Position numbers and translations under genes: made by a program
The notes under the pieces: generated by a model
Told to the model about the DNA's origin: nothing
What the model saw: the letters and a program-made list of their open reading frames with translations, nothing else
Databases searched by the model: none
Assembly: GCA_964554535.1 (NCBI GenBank)
Contig: CAZKPB010000002.1
Span: 124,001 to 188,000 of the forward strand
Reading direction: 5' to 3'
Origin: DMER64 sp964554535
Lineage (GTDB): Bacteria; Bacteroidota; Bacteroidia; Bacteroidales; UBA932
Length of the DNA: 64,000 nucleotides
Shown here: one piece after another, positions 33,705 through 42,408 of the stretch
How the letters are laid out: the number at the start of each line of letters is the position of its first letter
Numbering within the stretch: position 1 is the first letter of the stretch

Positions 33705-34108
33705 TGAGACGCTTTTTGAATTATTTACCGGCGGTATTGGCGTTAACACTGATGCTGACCGGTTGTCTTGGTATAGAACCCGGGACAGATATGCACCAAT
33801 TCTCTTGCGCCGTGTGTGATACTTTGGGTGATCCCATTAGGGGCATAGAGCTTTCGGTAGATAGTCGTACCCTAGCCGCTTGGGATAAGCCCGGAACCAT
33901 CTTGAGTGAAATCACATCGGCTTCCGGTAAAATAGAATATTCCTTTGCGGAGATTACGGAATCCAAGGTTTATATTTTTACGGCCAGAGATATCAATCCT
34001 CTGGAATACGGTGCTTACAAGGACCGTAGCGATACCTTGATCATGTATTTCAATGCGGGGAGTGAGTTATCGCTTAACTTGACGTTCTGTCTGGAAAACG
34101 CGGAATAA
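33704..34108 (+). CDS. Small lipoprotein with a carboxypeptidase-regulatory-like fold, function unknown
   Basis: 134 residues from GTG at 33704. The signal MRRFLNYLPAVLALTLMLTGC ends in a good lipobox (LTGC), so it should be lipid-anchored. The rest (VCDTLGDPIRGIELSV, ILSEITSASGKIEYSF, YGAYKDRSDTLIMYF) resembles the Ig-like carboxypeptidase-regulatory domains of small Bacteroidota lipoproteins, some of which are annotated as radical-SAM-associated; no radical SAM gene is nearby. The start overlaps the upstream micro-ORF stop, and lepB begins on the base after its own stop, so the three genes form one tight unit. Confidence 0.72.
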   Translation: MRRFLNYLPAVLALTLMLTGCLGIEPGTDMHQFSCAVCDTLGDPIRGIELSVDSRTLAAWDKPGTILSEITSASGKIEYSFAEITESKVYIFTARDINPLEYGAYKDRSDTLIMYFNAGSELSLNLTFCLENAE

Positions 34109-35464
34109 ATGGAAATAAGAAACATTTTTGGCAGCCGCTGGTTCAAATTTGCCGTGGTGGCGCTGTGTTACCTGTTGTGGGTTATCTGGCTGGGCAACTA
34201 CTGGTGGTTGCTGGGCCTGATAGTGATTTTTGACCTGTATATTTCCAAGAAAGTCAAATGGGCTTTCTGGAAAAAACGATATAAAGCGGGAGAAAAACGC
34301 AATACGGCTCTGGATTGGCTGGATGCACTCATTTTTGCTTTGGTGGCCGCCACTTTTGTGAAATATTTCTTTTTTGAAGCCTATATGATTCCCACCTCGT
34401 CAATGGAAAATACACTGATGACAGGCGACTATTTGTTTGTGGACAAACTGAAGTACGGTCCCAAACGTCCGCAGCAGCCGCTTACAATTCCGTTGACCCA
34501 CAACGTGTTTTTGGGGAGGGAATCCTACTCGCAACTGATTACTAATCCCTATCGTCGTTTGGCAGGCTTTTCCAAGGTAAAACGCAATGACGTGGTGGTG
34601 TTCAATTTCCCTCACGGTGATACCATACTGGCGGCTTATCCCGTGGACGACTATTACACGCACGTGCGTCTGAGTGGCAGGCAGTCCACACTGGACAACT
34701 ACGGTCCCGTAAAAGTCAGACCGGCCGGCAAGGAAGACAATTATGTAAAGCGTTGTGTAGCCCTTCCCGGAGATACGTTGCATGTGAAGGACGGTAGGGT
34801 GTATGTCAACGGGGAGGCGCAACCGTATTTCAAAGGGGTGCGCAACACGTATACCGTGGTAACGGACGGACAGGGTATCAATCAGCTGATTTTGGACAAA
34901 TACGGAATTTCTTCGGCCGAGGTCTATTTTGATGCCGCATTGCCGGGTTATACTTCCTTACCCATGAATGCAGAAACAGCCGAAGAACTCGCCACGCTGC
35001 ATAATGTGGTTTCCGTACAGCAAAACATTGACGTGTTCCCGGCGGATTATCCCGACTCTCCGCTGATGCTGTTTCCCTTCCAGATTTCCGACGCCTATCC
35101 CTGGACAAGGGACAACTACGGCCCGCTCTGGATTCCCGCTAAAGGCAGCCGAGTGGCCCTCACATTGACCAATCTGCCGTTGTACCGTCGTATTATTGAA
35201 GCGTACGAGAAACACACTCTGGAAGTAAAAGGCGATGAAATCCGTATTGACGGACAAGTCACCACCGAATACACCTTTGCCCAGGATTATTATTTCATGA
35301 TGGGTGACAACCGCCACAATTCGCTGGATTCGCGTTACTGGGGCTTTGTGCCGGAAGACCGAATCGTGGGTACTCCTTCATTGGTATGGTTCTCGTTGGA
35401 CAAGTATAAAAGTTTTCCCAAAAACATCCGCTGGAATCGCATCTTTAAGATGAAGTTTAAATAA
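34109..35464 (+). CDS. lepB: Signal peptidase I (long Bacteroidota form)
   Basis: Membrane serine protease that removes signal peptides from exported proteins. The 451 residues begin with membrane helices, then IPTSSMENTL with the catalytic Ser98, a long insertion, NYVKRCVALPGD with the catalytic Lys214, and MMGDNRHNSLDSRYWGF near the C-terminus. The two catalytic residues are separated by more residues than in E. coli, and a large domain between 230 and 390 accounts for the length; this is normal for Bacteroidales. It starts directly after the lipoprotein stop codon. Confidence 0.94.
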   Translation: MEIRNIFGSRWFKFAVVALCYLLWVIWLGNYWWLLGLIVIFDLYISKKVKWAFWKKRYKAGEKRNTALDWLDALIFALVAATFVKYFFFEAYMIPTSSMENTLMTGDYLFVDKLKYGPKRPQQPLTIPLTHNVFLGRESYSQLITNPYRRLAGFSKVKRNDVVVFNFPHGDTILAAYPVDDYYTHVRLSGRQSTLDNYGPVKVRPAGKEDNYVKRCVALPGDTLHVKDGRVYVNGEAQPYFKGVRNTYTVVTDGQGINQLILDKYGISSAEVYFDAALPGYTSLPMNAETAEELATLHNVVSVQQNIDVFPADYPDSPLMLFPFQISDAYPWTRDNYGPLWIPAKGSRVALTLTNLPLYRRIIEAYEKHTLEVKGDEIRIDGQVTTEYTFAQDYYFMMGDNRHNSLDSRYWGFVPEDRIVGTPSLVWFSLDKYKSFPKNIRWNRIFKMKFK

Positions 35465-35541
35465 ATATTTTGGTATTAAGAAAAAAATAGTGATATTTGC
35501 AGCCCCTAAAAAAACGCATAAATCTCAAAAATATAGATACA

Positions 35542-35784
35542 ATGGCACGAGTATGTCAAGTTACCGGAAAGAAAAGAATGGTTGGGAATAACGTATCTCA
35601 CTCTAGACGTCGCACCAAACGTGAGTTTGCTCCCAATTTGAAAAACAAACGTTTCTGGTCAGAAGAAGAAGGACGTTTTATTACGTTAAAAGTTTCCGCT
35701 GCGGGTATCCGCACCATAAATAAAAATGGCCTTGCCGCCACTTTGAAAGAAGCGCGCGCCAAAGGTTTGATTGATGTAGTATAA
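35542..35784 (+). CDS. rpmB: 50S ribosomal protein L28
   Basis: An 80-residue basic ribosomal protein. MARVCQVTGKKRMVGNNVSHS and RRTKREFAPNL are the family signature. I chose the ATG at 35542; 15 codons of open frame upstream have no family match. A near-consensus box TGATATTTG lies about 50 bp upstream. It heads the rpmB-rpmG-DUF4295 unit. Confidence 0.96.
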   Translation: MARVCQVTGKKRMVGNNVSHSRRRTKREFAPNLKNKRFWSEEEGRFITLKVSAAGIRTINKNGLAATLKEARAKGLIDVV

Positions 35785-35795
35785 TTTTACGAGTC

Positions 35796-35978
35796 ATGGC
35801 AAAAAAGGATAACAGAGTACAGGTCATTTTAGAGTGTACCGAACAGAAAGACAGCGGTGTTCCGGGAATGTCCCGTTACATCACCACCAAGAACAAGAAA
35901 AACACCACACAACGTCTTGAACGGAAAAAATACAATCCTTTCCTCAAGAAGGTGACTGTTCACAGGGAAATAAAATAG
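35796..35978 (+). CDS. rpmG: 50S ribosomal protein L33
   Basis: A 60-residue ribosomal protein with VQVILECTEQ, SRYITTKNKKNT and RLERKKYNPFLKKVTVHREIK. The zinc-binding cysteine pairs of C+ type L33 are absent (only one Cys), so this is the zinc-free form. It lies 11 bp after rpmB and 24 bp before the DUF4295 gene. Confidence 0.95.
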   Translation: MAKKDNRVQVILECTEQKDSGVPGMSRYITTKNKKNTTQRLERKKYNPFLKKVTVHREIK

Positions 35979-36002
35979 TTTAACCAGTAAAGATATACAG
36001 CT

Positions 36003-36161
36003 ATGGCAAAAAAAGCGGTTGCAACCTTGCATGATAAAGCAGCTACCAAAGGCAGTGTTAAATGTATCCGTATGACCCGCTCGGGTCGCACCGGTGCCTA
36101 TGTGTTCAAAGAAGGCATTGTTCCCTCGGATAAGGGAAAAGAATTTTTTGAAGGCAAATAG
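36003..36161 (+). CDS. DUF4295 family small protein
   Basis: A 52-residue basic protein: MAKKAVATLHDKAATKGS, VKCIRMTRSGRTGAYVFKEG and a C-terminal KGKEFFEGK. It matches the Bacteroidota-specific DUF4295 family, which almost always follows rpmB and rpmG. Function unknown; location and charge suggest a ribosome-associated protein. A terminator follows. Confidence 0.9.
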   Translation: MAKKAVATLHDKAATKGSVKCIRMTRSGRTGAYVFKEGIVPSDKGKEFFEGK

Positions 36162-36190
36162 AGAGCCTTTTGAGTTTTGAGTTAATAGGA

Positions 36191-36220
36191 GAGGGTGACT
36201 TTCAGTTACCCTCTTTTTTT
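36191..36220 (+). terminator. Intrinsic terminator after DUF4295 gene
   Basis: GAGGGTGACT (36191-36200) / AGTTACCCTC (36204-36213) with one G-T wobble and a 3-nt loop, then seven T residues. Confidence 0.9.
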
Positions 36221-36221
36221 G

Positions 36222-36229
36222 TACATTTG
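36222..36229 (+). promoter_or_regulatory. -7 element of ftsY
   Basis: TACATTTG (TAnnTTTG), directly after the terminator T-run, 26 bp before the ftsY ATG. Confidence 0.6.
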
Positions 36230-36255
36230 CATTCTTTGAGAAAAAGTTACGCCTT

Positions 36256-37176
36256 ATGAGTAAAGATGTGTTGAATAAAGGTCTGGAAAAAACCAAAATC
36301 GGTCTTTTCGGGCGCCTGGCCCGGGCCGTTATGGGGCGTTCCCGTGTGGACGATCAGGTGCTGGACAATCTGGAAGAGGCCCTCATTGCTTCTGATGTGG
36401 GTGTGGACACCACTTTGAAAATCATTGAACGCATTGAAGAAAGAGTGGCTCGTGACAAGTATATGAACACGGACGAGTTGAACCGCTACCTCAGAGAAGA
36501 AATAGAAGGTCTGCTGCAGGAAAACAAAGCCACCAATCAAGTGATTCCCTTTGATTTTTCCAAAAAACCTTTTGTGGTGTTGGTGGTGGGGGTCAACGGA
36601 GTGGGCAAGACTACTACTATTGGCAAACTGGCTGCCCAACTGAAAGCGGCCGGTAAAAAGGTGATGCTTGGGGCGGCCGATACTTTCCGTGCCGCAGCGG
36701 TGGACCAGTTGACCATCTGGAGCGAGCGGGCCGATGTCCCCATTGTGAAGCAGCCTATGGGCAGCGATCCAGCCGCAGTGGCTTACGATGCACTTGCCTC
36801 GGCCATGGCAAGGGATATGGACGTGCTGTTGATTGATACGGCAGGGCGGTTGCACAATAAGGTGAATTTGATGAATGAACTGGGCAAGATAAGGAACGTG
36901 CTGCAAAAGCTGATTCCGGACGCGCCGCATGAAGTGCTGCTGGTGCTGGACGGCTCTACCGGCCAGAATGCGTTTCAGCAGGCCAGGGAATTTACCAAGG
37001 CGACGCAGGTTACGGCACTGGCGGTCACCAAACTGGACGGGACGGCCAAGGGAGGGGTGGTGATAGGCATAAGTGATGCTTTTCAGATTCCCGTGAAGTT
37101 CATAGGGCTGGGAGAGGGGATTGATGATTTGCAAGTGTTTGACAAAAAGGCGTTTGTGGCCTCTTTATTTGAATAA
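36256..37176 (+). CDS. ftsY: Signal recognition particle receptor FtsY
   Basis: GTPase that docks the SRP-ribosome complex at the membrane. The 306-residue protein is little more than the NG core: a short N domain, the P-loop VNGVGKTTTIGKLA, AADTFRAAAVDQL, DTAGRLHNKVNLMNEL, TKLDGTAKGGV and a C-terminal FIGLGEGIDDLQVF. The long acidic A domain of E. coli FtsY is missing, as is usual outside gamma-proteobacteria. pheT follows after 25 bp. Confidence 0.96.
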   Translation: MSKDVLNKGLEKTKIGLFGRLARAVMGRSRVDDQVLDNLEEALIASDVGVDTTLKIIERIEERVARDKYMNTDELNRYLREEIEGLLQENKATNQVIPFDFSKKPFVVLVVGVNGVGKTTTIGKLAAQLKAAGKKVMLGAADTFRAAAVDQLTIWSERADVPIVKQPMGSDPAAVAYDALASAMARDMDVLLIDTAGRLHNKVNLMNELGKIRNVLQKLIPDAPHEVLLVLDGSTGQNAFQQAREFTKATQVTALAVTKLDGTAKGGVVIGISDAFQIPVKFIGLGEGIDDLQVFDKKAFVASLFE

Positions 37177-37201
37177 TTTTTGACTGAAAGATAGAACTGT
37201 A

Positions 37202-39682
37202 ATGACTATTTCTTTTAATTGGCTTAAAGACTATCTGCCTATGGACATGACCGCCGAGCAGGTAGCAAAAGTATTGACCGACATTGGGCTGGAAGTGGAA
37301 GGGATGGAAACGGCGGAAGCCGTCCCGGGAGGTTTGGCGGGTGTGGTGACGGCAAAAGTGCTTACTTGCGTGCCCCATCCCAACTCGGACCACCTGCATA
37401 TTACCACCGTGGATGCCGGCACAGAAGCACCGCTGCAGATTGTTTGCGGAGCTCCCAATGTGGCAGCCGGGCAGAAAGTGCTGCTGGCCACCATAGGTAC
37501 CACACTGACGTTTTCCAACGGAGAACAGGTGAAAATAAAGAAGGGGAAAATCCGCGGAGAGGAATCTTTGGGAATGATCTGTGCCGAGGATGAACTGGGT
37601 ATCGGTGCGTCGCACGAGGGCATTATGGTACTGCCCGAGGATACTCCGGTGGGTATGGCGGCAAAGGACTACCTGCATCTGTCTTCCGATACGGTTTTTG
37701 AAATCGGACTGACCCCTAACAGGGTCGATGCCGCCTCATACATAGGGGTGGCGCGTGATCTGGTGGCATGGTTTGCCTCGCAAGGTAAGCAGGTGAAGTT
37801 ACAGTGGCCTTCCGTGGAGGCTTTCCGGGAAAATCCTTCGGCCGATGCCGACGCCGTAAAGGTGACCGTGCTGGCTCCTCAGGCGGCGATGCGTTACAGC
37901 GGGATATCGCTCAGCGGACTTAAAGTGGGACCCTCGCCCGACTGGATGCAGGAAAAACTGCGAGCCGTGGGATTACGTCCCATCAACAACGTGGTGGATA
38001 TTACCAATTTTGTGCTCATGGAAACGGGACAACCGCTGCACGCGTTTGACCGTGCCAAAATTACGGGTAACCAGGTAGTGGTGCGTATGGCCAATGAAGG
38101 AGAGAAATTTGTGACGCTTGACCAAGTGGAGCGTACGCTTACCGCTCAGGATTTGATGATATGCAACGCGCAGGAACCCATGTGCATGGCGGGCGTGTTT
38201 GGAGGCGCAAAGAGCGGGGTTACGGAACAGACTACGGATGTGTTTGTAGAATCGGCTTATTTCCACCCCGTTTTCATCCGTAAAACGTCCAAACGACACG
38301 GGCTGAAGACGGATGCCAGTTTCCGCTACGAACGCGGTGCTGACCCCAATATTACCCTTTATGCCTTGAAACGGGCGGTGTTGCTTATGCAGGAATTCTG
38401 CGGTGCCCGTGTGGAAGGCAATATAGTGGATCAGTATCCCGCACCGGTGCAAAACGTGAAAGTGGATTTGAACTATGACAGGATGTTTGCCCTGATGGGT
38501 AAAAACATCGGAAGGGATACGGTGGATGCCATTGTAAGGGCACTGGAAATGAATATCTGCGGCAAGGATGACAAGGGTCTTACCGTTGAAGTGCCCGCGT
38601 ATCGCGTGGATGTGCAGCGTGAGTGTGATGTGGTGGAAGATGTGTTGCGCATCTATGGATACAACAATATTGAAATTCCCCTGCAGGTGCGCTCGTCCGT
38701 GTCACCGGCAGAGAAACCCAACGAGGACCAGGTGAAGCATACGGTGGCCAACCGGCTTGCCGCTCAGGGATGGCGTGAAATCATGTGCAATTCACTGACC
38801 AAGGCCGATTTTTATGCTTCTTTGGATACCTTTAAGTCCGAGGACCTGGTGCGTCTGTTGAACCCGTTGAGCAGTGACCTTAACGCCATGCGGCAGACCT
38901 TACTCTTTGGCGGACTGGAAACCATTGCTTACAATATAAACCGTCAGCAGTATGACCTGCGGTTTTTTGAACAAGGCAACGTGTACAGGTACAACAGTAA
39001 GGCCGACACACAGGAGAACGCACAGGAAGGCCACAGCCTCAGAGCCTACAAGGAAGCTCCCCGGCTGGCGTTGTTTGCCACCGGAGCCGACAAGCCGCAA
39101 AACTGGCATACACCGGCTGCCGCGGTGGACTTCTTCTTTTTGAAATCTTATGTGGAACAGTTGTTCGCGGCATATGGCCAGGATTTGTACCAGATGGATT
39201 TTCAGGAAGCTCCCTCCGATTTGTATGAAGAAGGCATTTCCTATGTTTGCCGAGGCAAACTGTTGGCCACAGTGGGCAGAGTGTCCAAAAAGTGCTGTGC
39301 GTTGTTTGATATCAGGCAAAAGGTATATGCTGCAGAAATTTGCTGGGACGTGTTCTTTGGCCTCATAAAGACGCATAAGGTGCATTATGAGGAAATGCCC
39401 AGATTTCCTGAAGTGCGCCGCGATCTGGCTCTTGTAGTGGACAGGGGAGTGGCTTATGCCACGTTGCGTGCCATTGCCTTCAAAACCGAGAAACGGCTCT
39501 TGAAACGGGTGCAGCTCTTTGATGTGTATACCGGAATCAAATTGCCTTCCGGCAAGAAACAATATGCGTTGAGTTTTGTGCTGCAGGATGCGGAGAAAAC
39601 GCTGACAGACGCCTATGTGGAACAAACAATGAGCAAACTGCTGGAGGCATTCCGCAGGGAAACTGGTGCGGAGTTGCGCTAG
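37202..39682 (+). CDS. pheT: Phenylalanine--tRNA ligase beta subunit
   Basis: Non-catalytic but essential subunit of the alpha2beta2 enzyme. The 826 residues show MTISFNWLKDYLPMD, the tRNA-binding EMAPII-like domain (LTCVPHPNSDHLHITTVD, IVCGAPNVAAGQKV), the B3/B4 editing domain (GLRPINNVVDITNFV, HAFDRAKI), the B5 domain, a class II-like core and the C-terminal anticodon-binding FDX-ACB domain (PRFPEVRRDLALVVD). pheS is not in this window, so the two subunits are encoded apart. Confidence 0.96.
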   Translation: MTISFNWLKDYLPMDMTAEQVAKVLTDIGLEVEGMETAEAVPGGLAGVVTAKVLTCVPHPNSDHLHITTVDAGTEAPLQIVCGAPNVAAGQKVLLATIGTTLTFSNGEQVKIKKGKIRGEESLGMICAEDELGIGASHEGIMVLPEDTPVGMAAKDYLHLSSDTVFEIGLTPNRVDAASYIGVARDLVAWFASQGKQVKLQWPSVEAFRENPSADADAVKVTVLAPQAAMRYSGISLSGLKVGPSPDWMQEKLRAVGLRPINNVVDITNFVLMETGQPLHAFDRAKITGNQVVVRMANEGEKFVTLDQVERTLTAQDLMICNAQEPMCMAGVFGGAKSGVTEQTTDVFVESAYFHPVFIRKTSKRHGLKTDASFRYERGADPNITLYALKRAVLLMQEFCGARVEGNIVDQYPAPVQNVKVDLNYDRMFALMGKNIGRDTVDAIVRALEMNICGKDDKGLTVEVPAYRVDVQRECDVVEDVLRIYGYNNIEIPLQVRSSVSPAEKPNEDQVKHTVANRLAAQGWREIMCNSLTKADFYASLDTFKSEDLVRLLNPLSSDLNAMRQTLLFGGLETIAYNINRQQYDLRFFEQGNVYRYNSKADTQENAQEGHSLRAYKEAPRLALFATGADKPQNWHTPAAAVDFFFLKSYVEQLFAAYGQDLYQMDFQEAPSDLYEEGISYVCRGKLLATVGRVSKKCCALFDIRQKVYAAEICWDVFFGLIKTHKVHYEEMPRFPEVRRDLALVVDRGVAYATLRAIAFKTEKRLLKRVQLFDVYTGIKLPSGKKQYALSFVLQDAEKTLTDAYVEQTMSKLLEAFRRETGAELR

Positions 39683-39708
39683 TTTTTCCTTTTGACGGAA
39701 AGGATATA

Positions 39709-39742
39709 AAAAACGCACGGGCTGTAAAGTCCGTGCGTTTTT
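39709..39742. terminator. Bidirectional terminator between pheT and the GH3 gene
   Basis: AAAAACGCACGG (39709-39720) / CCGTGCGTTTTT (39731-39742), a perfect 12-bp stem with a 10-nt loop. It has A residues on one side and T on the other, so it can stop transcription from pheT and from the convergent GH3 operon. It marks the border between housekeeping genes and the polysaccharide locus. Confidence 0.92.
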
Positions 39743-39760
39743 CATAAGAGGGTGTGCGGA

Positions 39761-42391
39761 TTAGATTACTTCAAAGTCAATGGCTTTGAGGTCGGCGTCA
39801 TTAGAGGAAGCACCGTACAAAATCTGATATTTACCGGCAAGGGGAGCCAATTCGTCAACGGCTTCACTGTAATATTCAAAAGCGGAAGGCGCCAGGTCAA
39901 TGGTAACGTTGTTGGTGGCACCGGCAGCAATGTTCACGCGTTTGAAGCCTTTGAGGGATTTAATGGGGGCTTCCGGATTGTCAAGGCTCTTCACATATAC
40001 CTGAACTACTTCATCGCCGTCCATTTTACCGCTGTTGGTAACGGGGATGGTAATGGAAACGCCCTTGCCGGCTTTGGTGGAAGCACTGGACAGGGTAGCG
40101 TCACCGTAGGTGAAAGTGGTGTATGACAGACCAAACCCGAAGGCGTATTGAGGTTCGCCGCGGAAGTATCTGTATGTATGGCCTTCCATATTGTAATCTT
40201 CAAAGTCGGGCAGCTGGTCGGTAGATTTGTAGAAGGTAACGGGCAGTCTGCCTGCGGGGTTGTAATTGCCAAAGAGCACGTCGGCCACGGCAATACCGGC
40301 GGCCTGACCACCGTACCAAGCCTGCAGCAGGGCATTGTATTGGGCATCAATGTTGGCAAAGCCAATGGCGCTACCCGAGCAGTTGACATAAACAACGGGT
40401 TTGCCGGTGTTGTGCATGGCAACAAGAAGTTCTTGCTGTACGTCGGGAAGTTCAATACGGGTGCGGTCGCCTCCGTTGAAACCTTCATAGGAAACGGGCA
40501 TTTCTTCCCCTTCCAGTCTGGCGGAAAGACCACCTACTACGATAATGGCATCGGCTGCTTTAACTTTTTCGGCAAGGGCGTCAAATTTGGCAAGCACTCT
40601 TTCGCAGATGTTGAAGGAAAGGTAAGCATTACCGGTGGCACCTTTGGTGTAATCAATCTGTACATTGTAAGTCTGGCCCTTAACTACGGGGAAGAAAGTG
40701 GTGGGAGTGGTGGATCTGTTTCTTCCGTAGCCTCTGGGGGCTTCTTTCTGTTCTGCTATGGTTTTGCCGTTTATAATCAGTTTATAGGTATCGCTTCCGT
40801 TGAGGGTATAGAACATATTGCCTGTAAAGTTTGCGGTAAATTTACCGGTGAAGCGGGCTGACATATCGGTCTGGTTAACGCCTTCTGCAAAACGGTAGTC
40901 ACCCATGGTGCGCATATTGATTAAAGCAAAGTCACCGGTGTTGGCGGGAGCGCCTTCAAAATTCTGGTTGTTGAAGAATTCGGCGTGGAGACCTTTGCCT
41001 GCATTGATATCGGCCATATGGTCAATGGTGATGTATTTGTCAACCAGTTCGCAAGCTTTTTCATAAATGATTTGCGTGCTGGGTGCGGCTTGTCTGATGG
41101 CGTCTACAATGGAGAGGGTGTTTTCTGCAGTAGGGGTACCGTTATAGTTTCCGTTGTGCATGGACGCGTCGTTGGCGTTGGGACCCACTACGGCCAGGGT
41201 CTTGATGTCTTTTGACAGAGGAAGAATACCGTCATTTTTAAGCAGAACCATAGCTTCTCTGGCGGCTTTCTTGGCTAATTCGGTATGTGCGGGGCTGCTG
41301 ATGTCGCTGGCGTTGAGGTCTTTCCAGGGGCTCATCTCGGCAGGATCCAGAGTGCCCAATTCAAAGCGGCCACGGAAAATGCGTCTGAGGGCTTCATCCA
41401 TATCAGATTCTTTGATAAGGCCTTTTTCCAAACTTTCAGCCAACGCTACATAGCTGGTACCGCATTCCAGGTCCGTTCCGGCCAATACACCGGCTGCACT
41501 GGCAGTGGCGGCGTCGGGATGAGTCTCGTGTTGTCCCTTGTTGTAGAAGTTGCCAATGGCACCGCAGTCAGAAAGGATGATGTCTTTGTAACCCCATTTG
41601 TTGCGGAGAATGTCCTGAAGAAGTCTGTCACTGCCGCAGCAGGGAACGCCTTCATATCTGTTGTAGGCGCACATCACTTCTTGAACGCCGGCATCTTTCA
41701 CAATGGTCTTGAAAGCGGGCAGGTAGGTTTCCCAAAGGTCTCTCATGGAAACGACAGCATCAAATTTGTGGCGCAAAGGTTCGGGGCCACTGTGAACTGC
41801 GTAATGTTTTACGCAAGCGTGGGTTTTGTAATAGGTGTCATCATCACCCTGCATACCTCTTACGGTGGCACCCCCCATAACACCCGACAGGTACGGGTCT
41901 TCTCCGCTGGTTTCCTGGCCGCGTCCCCATCTGGGGTCACGGAAGATGTTTACGTTGGGACACCAGAAAGAAAGTCCCTGACGCCAGATGCCGCCGCTGG
42001 GTTCGGTTACCCCAAACTGGTTGTGGTCTGTGGTGTTCCACACGGCACGGGCTTCGTCGGAAACGGTGGTGTAGATTTCATATTGCTGGTCCGCGTCAAA
42101 CGTGGCGGCCAGAGCAATGGCTTGAGGATAAACGGTGGCTCCGGTGTAGCAGATGCCGTGGCAGGCTTCATTCCACCAGTTGTAGGCGGGGATGCCCAGA
42201 CGGTCCACGGAAATGGAGCCATTAATCATAAGACCGATTTTTTCTTCCGGGGTTAGGAGAGAAATAAGGTTTTCCACGCGTTTGTCAACAGACAACCGCG
42301 GATTTTGGAACGGGTACTCATAGTTCTTGTCACTGCAAGAAACCAGAGCCACTAACGTCACAGCGCAGGTTAATAAGGTTAAGTGTTTCAT
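39761..42391 (-). CDS. GH3 beta-xylosidase/beta-glucosidase with PA14 insertion, lipoprotein
   Basis: An exo-acting glycosidase that releases terminal xylose or glucose. The signal MKHLTLLTCAVTLVALVSC ends in a lipobox. The GH3 N-domain has AYNWWNEACHGICYTGATVYPQ, SFWCPNVNIFRDPRWGRGQE, KHYAVHSGPE and the nucleophile Asp275 in LSDCGAIGNF. The C-domain follows, with a PA14-type insertion beginning KGLHAEFFNNQNFEG, and an FnIII-like end. The NWWNEACHG and TVYPQAI blocks resemble plant and bacterial beta-xylosidases, so xylosidase is my first choice. It starts 17 bp after the DUF1573 gene and shares its promoter. Confidence 0.9.
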   Translation of the reverse strand: MKHLTLLTCAVTLVALVSCSDKNYEYPFQNPRLSVDKRVENLISLLTPEEKIGLMINGSISVDRLGIPAYNWWNEACHGICYTGATVYPQAIALAATFDADQQYEIYTTVSDEARAVWNTTDHNQFGVTEPSGGIWRQGLSFWCPNVNIFRDPRWGRGQETSGEDPYLSGVMGGATVRGMQGDDDTYYKTHACVKHYAVHSGPEPLRHKFDAVVSMRDLWETYLPAFKTIVKDAGVQEVMCAYNRYEGVPCCGSDRLLQDILRNKWGYKDIILSDCGAIGNFYNKGQHETHPDAATASAAGVLAGTDLECGTSYVALAESLEKGLIKESDMDEALRRIFRGRFELGTLDPAEMSPWKDLNASDISSPAHTELAKKAAREAMVLLKNDGILPLSKDIKTLAVVGPNANDASMHNGNYNGTPTAENTLSIVDAIRQAAPSTQIIYEKACELVDKYITIDHMADINAGKGLHAEFFNNQNFEGAPANTGDFALINMRTMGDYRFAEGVNQTDMSARFTGKFTANFTGNMFYTLNGSDTYKLIINGKTIAEQKEAPRGYGRNRSTTPTTFFPVVKGQTYNVQIDYTKGATGNAYLSFNICERVLAKFDALAEKVKAADAIIVVGGLSARLEGEEMPVSYEGFNGGDRTRIELPDVQQELLVAMHNTGKPVVYVNCSGSAIGFANIDAQYNALLQAWYGGQAAGIAVADVLFGNYNPAGRLPVTFYKSTDQLPDFEDYNMEGHTYRYFRGEPQYAFGFGLSYTTFTYGDATLSSASTKAGKGVSITIPVTNSGKMDGDEVVQVYVKSLDNPEAPIKSLKGFKRVNIAAGATNNVTIDLAPSAFEYYSEAVDELAPLAGKYQILYGASSNDADLKAIDFEVI

Positions 42392-42408
42392 CTTCAGATA
42401 AATTAAGG

